A stretch of DNA of 64,000 nucleotides from Lampris incognitus (Eukaryota > Chordata > Actinopteri > Lampriformes > Lampridae): positions 22,200,404-22,264,403 of the forward strand of contig NC_079224.1 of assembly GCF_029633865.1 (NCBI RefSeq), read 5' to 3'. A program made the translations under genes and the position numbers. Under the pieces are notes generated by a model. It saw only the letters and a program-made list of their open reading frames with translations. It made no database searches and was not told the origin of the DNA. Shown one piece after another: positions 47,240-60,794 of the stretch. The first letter of the stretch is position 1; the number at the start of each line of letters is the position of its first letter.

Positions 47240-48980
47240 TTTAACACTAACAAAACACTTCTCATACACTTCATTCTGATGTAAAAGTGTAAAGAGACCT
47301 CCTCTGCATCTGTTTTATTATGGTTGTAGTCACCATCAGTCTTCTTCACTGTCCCAGGCACAGCTGTAAGAAGAAACTGATGCCAGCTATATCGGTGCAT
47401 ACCTAAAAATGGGCAGTATTGGGCTTAACGGTGTGCAGAATGAGCTGGTGGCCAGTGGGAGTCATCACTTCAAAATCCAATATCAAAAATCGAGGTAGAG
47501 GAGATGAATGAGACCCCCTCCATCAGCATGTCCTGCTGGAGTGCCTTCGGCCCTTAACACCCAACACGCTGGGCAACCTCCAAGCACGAATGTGCATATA
47601 TGTGCAAAAAAGTTGAGGAAATTTACCCCTTGGTAGAAATAGGATAACAAAAAAAAAGAGATTTCCCCTTGAAGACAATGCAATTTAATATGCTCCAGCC
47701 TTCCTGTACAGCGCCGCCGCCCAAGCCGCTTGACTAGATACTAGGTGATGAAGTAGTTTCGGGACTTGTTTCTGACAGTTTGTTACTCCCCAAAACACGT
47801 TGTTCCAACAACTTTCACCCATCGTTTACCCTGAAGGATAGCTACAGAAATCACGATATCCTGCCTTTGTCACGTATATCCAAAGTTTATGGGGACGACT
47901 CTTTGCTAAGACCTGCCGGTGTCACCCTGCCTGTCTTTGATGCTTTATGACCCGTGAAATAAACCCAGCAGACGCTGGTGGTTCGGGGCTGCTCTTGTCC
48001 CCTCCCCAGCTTCTGCTCTTCTCGTTTCCATTGTTTCGCTGGCTCCTATGCCCCCCCCCTTCCCTCTCCTGAGGTCGTTTCCACGCAGTGCTGCAGGACG
48101 GGCCCGGAGTCGGGCGGGGCAGCAGGGGGCTGGCCGCAGACAGACAGAGGAGAGAGAGGTTATCAACCCCGTGCGCCACTTTACCCACATGACTAATGAT
48201 GGAGCACAGCCACATGTGACCGACAGCTACACCCTCATCCCAGCGTCTGTTTAATCTATTTTTTCCCGTCAAATTGCAACGCTGGCACCATCAGCCACAG
48301 CAGATGAAGAATAAAGATAAGATTTTATAAATAAATCCACGTCATCCTGCACACAATAGCGTTCTGTTCTTGGTTTGATTCGATTGTTTTTTTTTTCATG
48401 ACAAAACATGAAGGGTTTCCAAACAAATGTAACACCTCTGCATTGATTTTCTCGTGATAAAGCAAACAAAATGAAACCTTATTTTTTCTACTCGAATGTG
48501 CCAAATGGAGGATACGTTGTGTCTTACACACGATCGCACAGCGTTTAAACACAAACCATGCATTTGCAAGGTTAATATTTTGCATCGCATAATGACAGGA
48601 CTTCATATTTCCTATATCCAGAACATGAGCCTGTCAGCAGATGGGACTCTCCGTCTGCTGGTCTGCTGCAGTTTTGTCTGAGTGTAAAAAAAAAAATCAG
48701 AAATATTCATTCATTTTGTTTTTATCTGATTTTGTTCGTTTTGTCACTGTGGTCTAATGGCAGAGCTGCTACGGGGAAATAAACACGAACAGAGGAGGGA
48801 AAAACTGTATCCCCCTGTGTGTGATCCAAAAATTAGGCAGATTTGTCTCAATTTCCCCATCAAAGTCATTGGAACGTCGCCGTGATCCTATTAGCAGACC
48901 TCTCAAAGTGGAGATGATGTCACTGAAACAGAGAGGGATCTAACAGTCTGGCAGGTTTTAAACAGTGGCAGGGGCAATGG
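47240..48980. other. Gene-poor stretch
   Basis: No supported gene, RNA or mobile element. Short frames over 47900-48250 are GC-rich chance ORFs. Confidence 0.45.

Positions 48981-48983
<3 letters not shown>

Positions 48984-49061
<78 letters not shown>
48984..49061. repeat. (GT)n microsatellite
   Basis: About 39 GT units, followed by a degenerate tgcatg/tgtgtttgcatg array to about 49170. Confidence 0.96.
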
Positions 49062-49062
<1 letters not shown>

Positions 49063-50014
49063 TTGTGTGCGCGCCCCCCATGCATGTGTGTTTGCATGCA
49101 CGCCCATGCTTGTGTGTTTGCATGTGCGCCCATGCATATGTGTGTGTGTGCGCGCGCGTGCATGTATGCATTGTGGTGGGTGTGGGGTCACAAGGGTGGA
49201 GCAATATAGGGGTATCAGTGGAGGAGAGGGCCGTAATAATAAAAAAAAAAAGACACCTGAATTGAGAATAAGGAGTGTGGAGAGGAGCAGAGACATCTCT
49301 TTCATCCTCAGCCAGACTCCAACAGCTCTTTCATCATCATCATCTGAAAGATGTGCGTGCTCATGCCGCAGATGCATTTACCTCCAGGGAGCAAAGAAAC
49401 ATTTCACTTTCAAAGGATACACTCCCAATTTCCACCTTGTTATCACTTTTCAAGTCCTTCAGTGTGGAATTAGGGTGAGGAATCATTTGAGACAGGACAC
49501 ACTCCCACCATCAGCAGCTGAATAAGATGAAGGGTCCTGGTACGGATTTATCCCCGAAATGTTATTGTGCCACTTAAATGGACGTACAAGTAAGAGGGAG
49601 AGCTCGGCGTAAGTGATTTAGCATCTCTTCAGCTGAACGAAGGCTCCCGTGCGGTTGGGGACCCCCTAAACAAGATGACACTCAGTCTAACAGTTGGGCT
49701 AACCATAAAAATGTGAGAGGTGACAAGTGAACTTAAAAAACCATGTTTAGCGAGGAAATGACTCAAAATCTCCCTCCCTCAAATGTCTTTTGCTCTTGAA
49801 AAAGAGGTCATCTCTGTCTTTGGTGGTTGGGTCTGAAAGCCGAATGAGAAGAGAAAAGAAAGGCTCGATTCCTCCCTCGCTGCCCAAGCACTCAGGTGAT
49901 CTGAACCCGTGTGGGGACAACTGTGTGCGTGCGTGTGTCTGTGAGCATGCAAGTGTGCGTGTCTGTGCACGCGCTTGTGTATCTGTGCACGAGTGCATGT
50001 GTGTACATGTTTAA

Positions 50015-50277
50015 CGATCCTAATGGGGACCAAATGTCCTCATTAGGATAGAAAAACCAGAAACCACCTACCTTGTGTGGACATTTTAGAGGTCATCACA
50101 AGTAAAAGGGTCTATTTTAGGGTTAGGACTTGGTTTTAGGGTTAAGATTAGAATTAGGGTTAGGTTAAGATTAGGGTAAGGGGTAGGGTTAGGCATGTAG
50201 TTTGCGTGGTTAAGGTTAGGGTTAAGGGCTAGGAAATGAATGTAGTCAATGAGGGGTCCTCATAAGGATAGTTAAAC

Positions 50278-50318
<41 letters not shown>
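50015..50318. repeat. Dispersed repeat with telomere-like TTAGGG words and a (GT)n tail
   Basis: aatggggaccaaatgtcctc...taggatag at one end returns as a related ggggtcctcataaggatag near 50252. Between them gggttag/ttaggg words occur repeatedly, and a GT run follows (50280-50318). I recognise this general layout from fish genomes but not its class. Confidence 0.6.
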
Positions 50319-50325
<7 letters not shown>

Positions 50326-50329
50326 ATAG

Positions 50330-52160
50330 CCCATCCTATTCTGCTGAGACCCAGTTCACCAAAGCTCCCTGGCCTCGCTCAGTCCGAAAGCAAAACGTGT
50401 GCTGACCATCTGACCGCGTGCGACGCTGACATGGTTACACAGGAGCCCAAGCTACGCTTGCACAGACAAAACAGATTTGCCTTCTACTAAAACTCCCCCC
50501 TTAATTGAGGGGACAGCTTAGTGAGGTGAAAAGAGAACAACTTGCAGAGGGGCATTCGCAGTGGTTGTTTATTCTCACCTGAGGTGAGCTCAGTCATCAG
50601 CTTAGTCACCAGTAACTCCATTTCCCCATTCACCTTCCTGCGGAGCAGGCGGAGCTCGCCGTTGATGTTACGAGCCCTTCTTGCCACACCAGTCAACCTA
50701 ATCAATCTCAGTTAACGTTCGTCTCAATTAGCTTGCGTATTCTGATGGTGAGCCGTACTCGGCGAGACAAACGGCTTGGGATTTTGACGCCTGATTATTA
50801 CTTGCAAGTGCAGATTTTCAGCTGCCCTGGGATGTGTTTTTTTCCCCTTAAATAAGTGACTCCAAAATACCCGGCTGTGAGATTACTGTTTCTCCACTTA
50901 TGGCAGCTCCTACGATCCAACAGTCTCAACCGGCCAAAAGTGCTGATCTCAAGTCTTTTTTTTTTTTTTTTCTTTTTTTTTTTTAATGTGAACTTATTCT
51001 CTCTCAGCGGCAAGACGGTCTCTAGATGGCATTTGTCTTGTGTGAGTCAGCCCCTGTTTGATTAATGGGACAGGGGAAGGTGGAAAGTCACATAAAAAAG
51101 GTTCCCAGAGGCAGCTGCCAGGCACAGAGATGTCACCCTACACTGCTGTATAAATTAAGAGAACAAATCGTTTGTTTATTATCTGAAACATTAATAACAT
51201 TAAACATACAAAACTGTCAGTTGACATCAGCGCTGGGGAGCGCTGTGGATGCGCTCCAGCTGGTGCGGCTCCCTGTACAGTACAGCAATACCAACAGGAC
51301 TTTGCTGCCTTGGTAAGTGAGTGTTCAAATTGCACATTTTACACATTTTTCTAGCTAGTTAGACCTGGCTTGGTGTTTTGTCTAACACCCCAAGGGAGGC
51401 AATACCGTGCCTATTTATAATTAAAGTAGCTTGCACAATTGCTTTTTGGCACTTGGTGTGCATTGGAGGTGAACATTTTAGGACAAAAGCTGCCAAGATG
51501 GCTCAGTAGATAATTTGCTGCAAAGTAGCTTCTGGTTATGAGACGGTGCAATCTTCCAAAGCAGCTCACTATAGGCTGCACATCCTCCTCCACAGGATGC
51601 AAACGTGTGGAACAATAAGATAATGGTAGTGGTATTGTTTAATCCAAATGCAAGAGGAGACGGCCAAAGGAAAAAAAGAAGACATTTAATTAGGGTAAAA
51701 GCCATCACTAGCCATGGTAAAAGGAAATCGGCCCCACGTTTAATGATTTAGATATTCAGTACATCTTTCACAATATTTTGCATTGTAGGGTGATTATAAT
51801 TAATCAAAGGCTATTACGGCGGCATGTGGTGCAACGGGCGGCTGACATTTTGAACAAGGCAAAACGTTCTTTGTCCATTTTTAAATCAATCTACGCCACA
51901 GAACCCTCCGATTTGGAAACAAGCAAAAGGTCTTTCAGAGGTTACCCGAAGAACCGTGTCGACGTGAACCTTGTGATTTATTCTCTATTGAAATTAAATT
52001 TCACTTTGTATTTCATTGCACCGGATACTGTGACCTGATTAAAAGCTAAGGCCCCAAAAAGTAAAGTACTCCATTCTAGTAATGAGAATAATTTTAAAAT
52101 GGCTCTTTAGTGAAGAAATTTTCACTTTGGCTACGTTCATATTATGAACATGGAGGCACG
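50330..52160. other. Gene-poor stretch before Gypsy G3
   Basis: Poly-T runs at 50956-50983 and no supported gene. tggctcagtagataatttg near 51499 is faintly tRNA-like but has no convincing box B. Confidence 0.4.
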
Positions 52161-52166
52161 GGGCGG

Positions 52167-52357
52167 TGAAGTAATACTTGGGGTAGTATTGGTCGAGGAT
52201 CAATGATGACACCGGGTGATAGAACTCAGGTTTAATCGTGGCTCAGTAGGCAGACGTAATAACCATACATGGTAGTGGTGTAACCATAATAACAGTCTGG
52301 GTAGTACATAACACCTAGTGAAGTTCCAGTGGATATACATGGCATTATATCACTACA
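52167..52357 (-). repeat. G3 3' LTR (minus-strand element)
   Basis: 191 bp, six differences from the 5' LTR, about 97% identity. Adjacent to the polypurine tract. Confidence 0.95.
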
Positions 52358-52498
52358 TCCCCCCTGTTTAGTTTTCAATTTTTTCATTACATAGAGGTTG
52401 CCTTCTCTTTTTTTTTTTTTTTAGACAACACACTCAGAATTGTCCATCTCAAAAAACAATAAACATATTCAGAGCCCTCCTTTTGTGTGTGATTGTCT

Positions 52499-55400
52499 CT
52501 ACTCATAGTCCTTGTAGTGAGCTGGTTTGGAAACAGCTCTTCCATATCTTATGCGTACTGTCTTGTGTGTTTCACAAGTTTGGCTGGAAGAAGTTCCAGC
52601 TGCATGAGTGTCCCGTTGAGGTTCTGTGAAGCGGGTTCTTGCGCTCCTCAGTGCACGGGGGTGGTGAATTTCTCGCAGGTGGCTCCTGCCACGTCTGAGT
52701 TTGTTCCCATTTGATGTTTGCACAATGTAGCTCCTTGGCTCATTGCACTTTTGTACGACGGTGGCTGGATACCAAGTCCCTTTTTCCTTGTTTAGGACAG
52801 ATACGTGCTTTCCGGGACCGAGTGGAGGTAGTTCTCTGCCGCTGCTGCGGTCATGATGTTCCTTCATGTTTGCTGTTCTCTGCTCCAGGTGGAGTCGGTT
52901 TTCCTCCTTGCCTGGGTCCCCTCGACTTGGCAACAGGGTGGTGACTGGCCTTCCGAAGATCAGTTCTGCTGGCGATGGTAGTTTACTGTCAATGGGTGTT
53001 GCTCTGACCTGTAGTAAGGCCACTTGTATGTTACCTCCTTGTCTCATGGTTTTCTTCACAATGGATTTGATGTGTCGCACATGCCTCTCAATGAATCCAT
53101 TGCTTTTTGGATAGTGGGGTGAGCTTGTCACGTGCCTGATTCCCCAGTCAGCTGTGAATTTCTGGAACGCGTGCCCTGTGTACTGGGGTCCATTATCTGT
53201 AAATATCTCATCAGGCCTTCCAAAAAGAGACATGTACATTTCCATTTTTTGTGCAACTGCCCGGCTGGACACAGGCATGGGCATTTCATCCACTAGAGGG
53301 AACTTAGAATATCTGTCCACAATCAGTAAATACTGATGTCCATCGATCTCGAATAGATCAGAAGCTAGGGATTGCCATGGTTTTGACGGTGTGTTGTGTG
53401 GGTTGAGAGGTTGCTTTGGATTTGCATCCTGATGTTCCACGCATACGCTACATGACCTGCAGACTCTTTCGATGTCATCGTTCATTCTGATCCAGTAGAC
53501 ACTTTCTCTCGCCAGTCGCCGTGTCTTTTCGATGCCCTGGTGTCCTACATGCAGCTGTTCGAGTATAGAATCAGTCATGGAGTCTGGGATGAGCACCTGT
53601 CTGCCTTTGAATATGACTCCTGCTTCAACTGCGAGCTCATCTCTGAATGACCAGTACTCACGTAGTTATCTTGGTAGAGCTTTGATGTTGTCTGGCCATC
53701 CCTGGTGGATCAGCTCTTTCAGTGCATTGAGTCTGGGGTCGCTGGTGGTTTCCGTGCGGAGTGCGTCCTGTTTCTCGGGAGAGAAGTTTATCATTGCAAC
53801 AGTGAGCATCTCTGGATCCTCGACTTCTGCCTCTATTCCGTCAATGCGCTCGTCCAGCTCGATGTTGCTGTTGTTCTCAGGGTTGGGTAGTCGGCTGAGT
53901 GTGTCTGCCAGGACCATCTGGTTTCCTGGTCGATACGTGACCTCGTAGTTGTATCCTTGTGTTTTTATCAGCATTTGCTGAAGCCGTGGCGGGGCGGCAT
54001 GCAGTGGCTTTGTGCATATGGTAACGAGGGGTTTGTGGTCTGTAACTACAATGAATGACTTCCCATACAGGTAGGTATGGTATCGCTGCATTCCATAGAC
54101 TATGGCCAGCATTTCTCGCTCTATGTTGCTGTACCTGGATTGGCAGTCGTCCAGTGTCTTTGAGCCAAAAGCTATGGGTCTTTTGTTCTGCACTAATGCC
54201 ACACCCAGTCCTCTCTGTGATGCATCGACCTCAAGTGTCAGAGGTGTGCTTGGATCATAGTACTTCAGGCAGTCTTGTTTGTTGATAACTGATTTCAGGT
54301 CCTCAAAGCTCTTTTAGTGGTCAGTGTCCCATGTCCAAGGCACGTCACTTTTCAGCAGCACCCTCAGTGTGTGTGCTTTGTCTGCGAACTTTGGGATGTA
54401 GGGTGACAGGTAGGTCAGCATCCCCAAGAATCTGCTCAGTTCATCTTTGTTCTGGGGTGTCGGCATTTTCTGGATGTCCCTGATTTTGGCTGGGTCAGGT
54501 TTGATACCTTTGTCTGTGTACAGGTTGCCAAAGAATGAGATGCTTGTCTGTTTGATTGTGCACTTGTCACTGTTGAACACAATACCTGTCTTGGCTGCTC
54601 TCTCCATCAGGTTGGTCAGGTTCCTGTCATGCTCCTCTTCGCTTGCTCCGTAGACTGCGATATCATCGGCTATGCTGACGACACCATCGAGCCCCTCCAG
54701 GATTTGGTCCATCTTTGCCTGGAAGAGATCTTGAGAGACACTGAGACCAAATGGCAAACGTTTCCAGCAGTATCTACCAAATGGAGTTCGGAATGTGGTT
54801 AGCAGTTGTGACTCTTCCTCTAGGTGTATTGACCAATATCCAGCTTTTGCGTCAAGTTTGCTGAATATTTTTGCATTTGCAAACTTCGGGTTCAGTTCCT
54901 CCACAGTAGGAATCTTGTGTGGGCATCTCCTAAGGCTGGCATTAAGCTTTTGGGCGTCTAAGCATATGCGAAGGGAACCGTCTTTCTTTGTGCTGTATGC
55001 CAGACTCGAGCACCAGTCTGTGTGCTGTTCTACTTTTCTTAACACATCTTGTTCAACTAGATTATTCAGTTCATCTTTCAGTTTGTCTTTGATGTGAATG
55101 CTGCACTTACGTGGTGGGTCTATGAATGGTTCAGCATCCTTTTTCAGGAAGAGCTTGGCCTTTCCACTGAAGTTGCCAATTTTGTCAAACTGGTCTGGGT
55201 ATGCTGTCTTTAGGTCTGCGCTGTTAGATATGGTCATTTTGGGTTTTGTCTGTCTTGTGTTGACTTTTTTCTGGTTTGCATGTCCTTTCTCGGTCACTGC
55301 ATCTACATTGACAGTCACTAGGTTTAACAGTTCACGTGTTGGCAGCCCAACTATGGCTGGCCCTGGTACGTCTACAACATAGAACTTTGCATTGATCCAT

Positions 55401-56590
55401 TTGGATTCTTTGTACTGGCATGGAATGTCAATGGTGCCTAGGCAGGGGATGGCGTGACCACTGTATGCAGATAGCCTCCTGTTGGTTTTTTTCAGTCGTT
55501 TCTGGGTGCATGCATTTTCACCGTACATCTGCTTGAAGGTACGCAATGGGAGTGTGTTGCCTGACGCACCTGTGTCTATCTTCAGACGTAGTGTGTATCC
55601 ACGACCAGGTAGGTCAGGTGGTGTCACCTTCAGGACTGTGTACGCCTCCTCTCTGGCCGGCTTGCTGTCTATGCTATGCATGCACTTTTCACTGATAGTT
55701 ATGGAGTGGAACTGTTTCTGGTAAGTACTTTCGTTCTCACTGTCTGTTTCACTGCTACTCTCTACAGCATGTATGCGAGTCCTGCTCTGTTGCTTTTTGT
55801 CTGTATAGGTTTTGTGCTTGTGCTGTTCGTCTTGTGGTGTGTGGGACTTACTTCCCCCGCTCCTGCTCTGGCTGGAGTGTTCCTGGCGCTCTCGTTTGGC
55901 CTTCCTGCAGCACCGCTCCCAGTGACCTTTTGTGCCACACGCATTGCATTCATCATCATATGCAGGACATCGACGTGGTTTGTGGCTTCTCCCACAGTTA
56001 CGACATATGCGGTCCCTGTCCACAGCGTGGATTCTCTCATTGTGTGGCAGGCTAAGTTTGTCTAACTGTTCATTGCCTGCTGTCAGGGCTTCGTATTTTC
56101 GTCCCTCGGCCAGAACCGCTGCTAAGGAATATCCTTTTGGTTTGCTGTATAGATCATTCCTCAGGGCATCATGGGGAGTGCTCGCAATAATAAGCTCAAT
56201 CATACGCTCGTTAAGCTCTTCGTCTGAAAACTGACATTTCTGTGCTAGTGTTCTGGCTCTGGTCACAAAATCATCAATATTCTCATCTGGTTTCTGTCTG
56301 TGTTGCATCAGTTGCAGTCTATGGATTCTGAAATTTACGTTCAACTTTAGCTGTTTTTCAAAGAAGTCCCATAGTTTGGCAGGCTTTTTCTTTTCATCAT
56401 CAGTGAGACCACTGGCGTTCAGTCTTTTTAATCCTTCATCTCCGATTCCACGACATATTTTCCTAGCTTGTTTAGCTGCGCCATTTATTTCTTCATCTTC
56501 TAAATACAGAGTCATTTTCTTTTTATACAGCGAAATTGCCTCACCCAGGTCCGGGTCTGACCAATTCATCGTCGGTAGATGCGATGCCAT
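52499..56590 (-). pseudogene. G3 Gag-Pol fused in one frame, two in-frame stops
   Basis: The single frame starts MASHLPTMNWSDPDLGEAIS at 56590 and ends at 52499. Order: capsid-like Gag, two CCHC-type knuckles (CRNCGRSHKPRRC, CNACGTKGHWERC), protease DTGASGNTLP, RT with SIADDIAVYG, a TAA at 54314-54316 just before RNase H, RNase H (TDHKPLVTI, ADTLSRLP), a second TAA at 53666-53668, then integrase (HVGHQG...CSVC, TDNGPQYTG, SNGFIERHV). Gag and Pol joined without a frameshift is a recognised arrangement in some Gypsy groups. Apart from the two point stops nothing is missing, so the source copy was probably active not long ago. Confidence 0.94.
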
Positions 56591-56737
56591 GACGTCTCCT
56601 GTTACTAGCTAGCTAGTTAGCTTTGCGGCTAGCTCAGCTCCGGCGCACTCTTGCTTGAATGATGACAGAAATTATCCACGGACAATTTTATCAGTCTATC
56701 TTCATTCTTCATAGAGAGTACTTTACCGCTGCCACCA

Positions 56738-56928
56738 TGAAGTAATACTTGGGGTAGTATTGGTCGAGGATCAATGACCACACCGGGTTATAGAACTCAG
56801 GTTTAATCGTGGCTCAGTAGGCAGACGTAATAACCATACATGGTAGTGGTGTAACCATAATAACAGTCCGGGTAGTACATAACACCTAGTGTAGTTCCAG
56901 TGGATATACATGGCGTTATATCACTACA
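56738..56928 (-). repeat. G3 5' LTR (minus-strand element)
   Basis: 191 bp, flanked on the right by ggcgg, the target duplication, which also begins a SINE A fragment. Confidence 0.95.
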
Positions 56929-57158
56929 GGCGGGAACTGGGGGGAATAGCGTGATCCTCCCATGCGCTACATCCGCCTGGTGAAACTCCTCACTGTCAGG
57001 TGAAAAGAAGCGGCTGGCAACGCCACATGTATCAGAGGAGGCGTGTGGTAGTCTGCAGCGCTCCCCGGATCGGCAGAGGGGGTGGGGCAGCGACCGGGAT
57101 GGCTCAGAGAGTGGGGTGATTGGCTAGGTACAACTGGGGAGAAGAAGGAGGGGGGGCA
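56929..57158 (+). mobile_element. tRNA-derived SINE, family A copy 6, 5'-truncated
   Basis: Only the 3' half: gcgtgatcctcccatgcgct to acaactggggagaagaagga. Its left edge is the G3 insertion point, but the head is not found on the other side of G3, so the SINE was already truncated. Confidence 0.85.
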
Positions 57159-58440
57159 TGGAGGCGAAGGCAAAATTTCTTACACCCACAAGCAGAAAAA
57201 CAGTATTGTAAAGCTCATACTGTGATGCATAGCAGAACCGCTGTGTGTTTGTCATACATCGCTGTGTATTACATTGTGTATCTATAGCTGTATATGATTC
57301 CATAGATATCATCACATAATAGATGATGACGGAAAACAAGAAAGGTCATTTATAAATCCCGGGCATAGGTATATGCGAGTCCTGGTCATTGATCTGGATC
57401 TGAGGCCGAGCAAAATCATGTGATTTGGTTTAACGATGTGATGTATTTGGATGAGCGTACCTGTGAATGGGATTTTGCATATACCCACTGCAGCATGGCT
57501 ACGCACCGTCTATGTAAGTTATTACTCTAACCGTGTGAGTTTTTGTTTTTCTCCTTCCACCACACACCTAAGAGGGTGGACTTTAGCTTCTAGCAATCAA
57601 TGTAAAATAGCAGCCCGTGAGGGCCGGGCATCCTACCAATGCGGGGAACACTCTTAATAAAATCAAATCAAACAATCAAATCAGTCGGTGGCATGTCGGT
57701 GTACGTTATTCACGAAGAATAAGCCACAATCACTGACACAGTTACGCTGGCCTTAGGGTCATATAGTCGGGTAAAAAGTAGCCTCGATCATCATCAGCAG
57801 TCTTACTCGTCTAAGTGCGACTGCATTTGAAGGATACTCAAGTACCCAATCCCCGGGCTTCTGATTAGTGAGCTATTATATGCTATGTTCAAACCCTAGC
57901 ACCACTTAGATGGAAGCTGCAGAGCTTCCACGGGCAGTGGTATAATGAGAACGTGGAGATCAACCTCGTGTGTGGTCTACGGATACACAAAATGAGTAGC
58001 TTTTTTTGCAAATGTTGCAGCACGTCGCTACACAGAGCCTCGTCAGGATTTCTGCTCTCTCTCTCTCTCTGTCTTGCTAATGGTGGGAAGTTTTAAGGGG
58101 ATGGTGCTGAATCTGAAGACTAAAGCCCAGCTCCCTGGTTGTGTAAACCTCAGGCAAGGTTTTGCTTACACTCTGCTTTATCCGTGAAGCTTTGCATTGC
58201 CTCTTTCATCTCCACGCAGCACCTTGATGCTCCACGTGTCATTAGCTCTGTGGAAATAATGGGTGATTGGGATAAATGGGTATATGCACTGCATTCTTGC
58301 TGTGGCATACCTGGTGTGAAGGCGCACACTGAAGCCACTCTCTGTATAAAGCAGTTACACAAATCCAGAAGCCTCATGGAGCTTTATCGAAAGTTCAGTC
58401 AGGAAGACTATCTTTTGCATGCATAGACCTGTAGTTATAG

Positions 58441-58442
<2 letters not shown>

Positions 58443-58481
<39 letters not shown>
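58443..58481. repeat. (ATCT)n microsatellite
   Basis: About nine ATCT units. Confidence 0.95.
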
Positions 58482-58483
<2 letters not shown>

Positions 58484-60064
58484 CTCAGCAGACGTTATCA
58501 GCCACCACCACCAGTGTCTGGACTCCATGGGGGGGGGGGATGTATTATGCTGCTCAGGGTTGATGCCCATCCATTAAAAAAATATCCCCGTTGATTCTAA
58601 GTGCTGAAAGCTTTCTTGACATGTATTCATTTCCACTAAATAATCTGTTATGGTAAATAATCATCTTTACTTCATTCACCACGTCTCTCCTGATTGAACT
58701 GTTTTTAGTAAGATTCCAGGGATTGGAAAACTTGGAATTAATATTATGCAGCACACAACAATCTTCTATATAATAAGGTGATGAAGTCAATGACTGTTGA
58801 CAGTGGATAGCACAAGTCCATGTTTGAGTTATCTTTGTCTCCACCACAAATAAGCTGTTCACCTTCTAGTTGAGGATCCGTAATCGGGCTCAGTGTATAA
58901 CACTACAGAGCCCGATGCTTAGTATGTAAGCATCACATTATATAAGCATAATATATACTGAGCATTATATAAGCATAATGCTCAGTATGTAACACATAGG
59001 TGTTATATACTGAGCATTTAATAGAGATAAGCCTATACTGCTGGAATGGCTCTCATTTGGCATGCAAGTGGAGCTGCTAGATTGGCATTGCATCATATTA
59101 TATGATATTTTATCGGTCATCTTTATTATACGTGTTAACTGAGGGAAGAGCAGATCCCTGCTCTTAATTTCTGCAATTAATATGTCCTTTGCGCTGATTG
59201 AATGGGATTTTAATAGCTCTGGGGAAAACTGTGTGAAAAGGGGAAGGCAGAAAAGGAGCCGGGGTATCCCCCGCCATTCACCGCCCCCCCATCTCTCATA
59301 GACTCCAAGGTTTTCTAGTTAAATATTGATAGCACCTGCAGCCATCCAATTATACCGCAAAGCAAACAGACACATTCAATAAACAACTCTCTGTCTGCTG
59401 AATTTCATGTCAAGAGAAAAATCCATTCTCATTTTATTGATGAAAATCAAAATGTGCAATACAAAGTAGAATGACGCATATTTGAAATAAAGGGATCAAT
59501 AACACCGGCCTTGCTTATTTTTGTATCCCTGTAGGGGTTTATTGTAAAAGCCTATGGAAAAAAAGGATGCTCCAAAGTTAATACCAAACTCTGACAAATT
59601 TCTTACGGGGATCTCCCCCTTGGCTTTTAAGGCAAGCTGTTTGAGCTGGTCTGACTTATTGTCAGCTATAATACATGATGTGTCCCATAGGGTCTTCCTC
59701 TCCATAAACTCTTTCCCTTCATTGAGTTTCAGCCTCCCGTCTCCAGCATGCTTGTTAAATAGACACACACATTAGTTTAAGTCATGCTACCTCCGAAGCC
59801 ACTAGCCTGCCAACCCCAAGCTCCTGCTATTCTTTTAGCCTGTCCTTGTGTGTGTGTGTGTGTGTGTGTGCGTACGTGCGCGTGCACGTGCATGCATGTG
59901 TGAGAATAGGCATTGCTGGTTGCATACATTTAACCTCCTGTTCTACCCTACAGTAATCGGTGCAGAAGGATGTACACTTTTTTTCCCTTTTTCCAGCATC
60001 ACATTAATCGCTTGGTGGATAAAAGAGAAAAAGACAGAGGAGAGAGATATACAATATCTCTTTT

Positions 60065-60065
<1 letters not shown>

Positions 60066-60132
<67 letters not shown>
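60066..60132. repeat. (ATCT)n microsatellite
   Basis: About 16 ATCT units. Confidence 0.95.
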
Positions 60133-60794
60133 AAAACAGAACTATACAGTATGTGTATGAATGTGCCTTAAATTTTAAGTTGTAAGTTGCATAAAATCTA
60201 CAAGTTGAAGCTACGGCCTGCAGCTCTTCTCTCATTTTGTTTAAATTACTGACACCTATGGTGATATTGGGAACCGTATTGTTGTTTGACCAAGATCCGA
60301 GAAATCCCATGAGTCATGAGCACTTTTCTCACAGCTGGACTAAAAAACATGGTCGAACCTGAGTTTTAGATAGATGTTGATGATGTAGCAGGTTGGTCAA
60401 CGTCCTCTGCAAGCTTGGTCTGACATGTCTACTGTCAATGTTGTTGTCATCTACTGCGTTGCTTCCTCTTCAAATTCAGTGCTGTCAATCTTTCTTTTTT
60501 CTTCCTTCTATTATTCTACACAACCATAAAATAAGGAACTACAGAATCTTTCATAAAATGTTGATGTATGTGGATTTGAGCTATTGTCTTCCATAACCAG
60601 TGACAGAAAGTATCAATGAGGACATTTGTTTACAGGTAAATCTTCAGAGTTGTAGCTTTACATGAGGCTGTGAAAAAGATAATTGCTTTAAAACAAAATG
60701 ACCTCCTAAAAAACTTTGCCTCCTTTTGGTACCAGATCTTGGTACCATACCCAATTATTCAAACACAAAATTTTAATTTAGGAAAAGTGCAAAA

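Larger units (their letters stand above)
52167..56928 (-). mobile_element. Ty3/Gypsy LTR retrotransposon G3, nearly complete
   Basis: Two 191-bp LTRs (52167-52357, 56738-56928), TG...CA on the minus strand. The 5-bp duplication ggcgg is perfect (52162-52166 and 56929-56933). A primer site starts TGGTGGCAGCGG after the 5' LTR, and the polypurine tract ACAGGGGGGA abuts the 3' LTR. The LTRs differ at six positions by my reading. Gag and Pol share one frame. Confidence 0.96.
57160..60790. other. Gene-poor stretch with small repeats
   Basis: No gene recognised. At 58915-59025 the word tatataagcataat and actgagcattat recur in a local inverted/direct array. Two (ATCT)n tracts are listed separately. 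Confidence 0.45.

Noticed and set aside
47945..48272. Overlapping GC-rich ORFs near 48 kb
   Set aside because: No similarity, splice pattern or codon signature; likely chance openness in GC-rich DNA.
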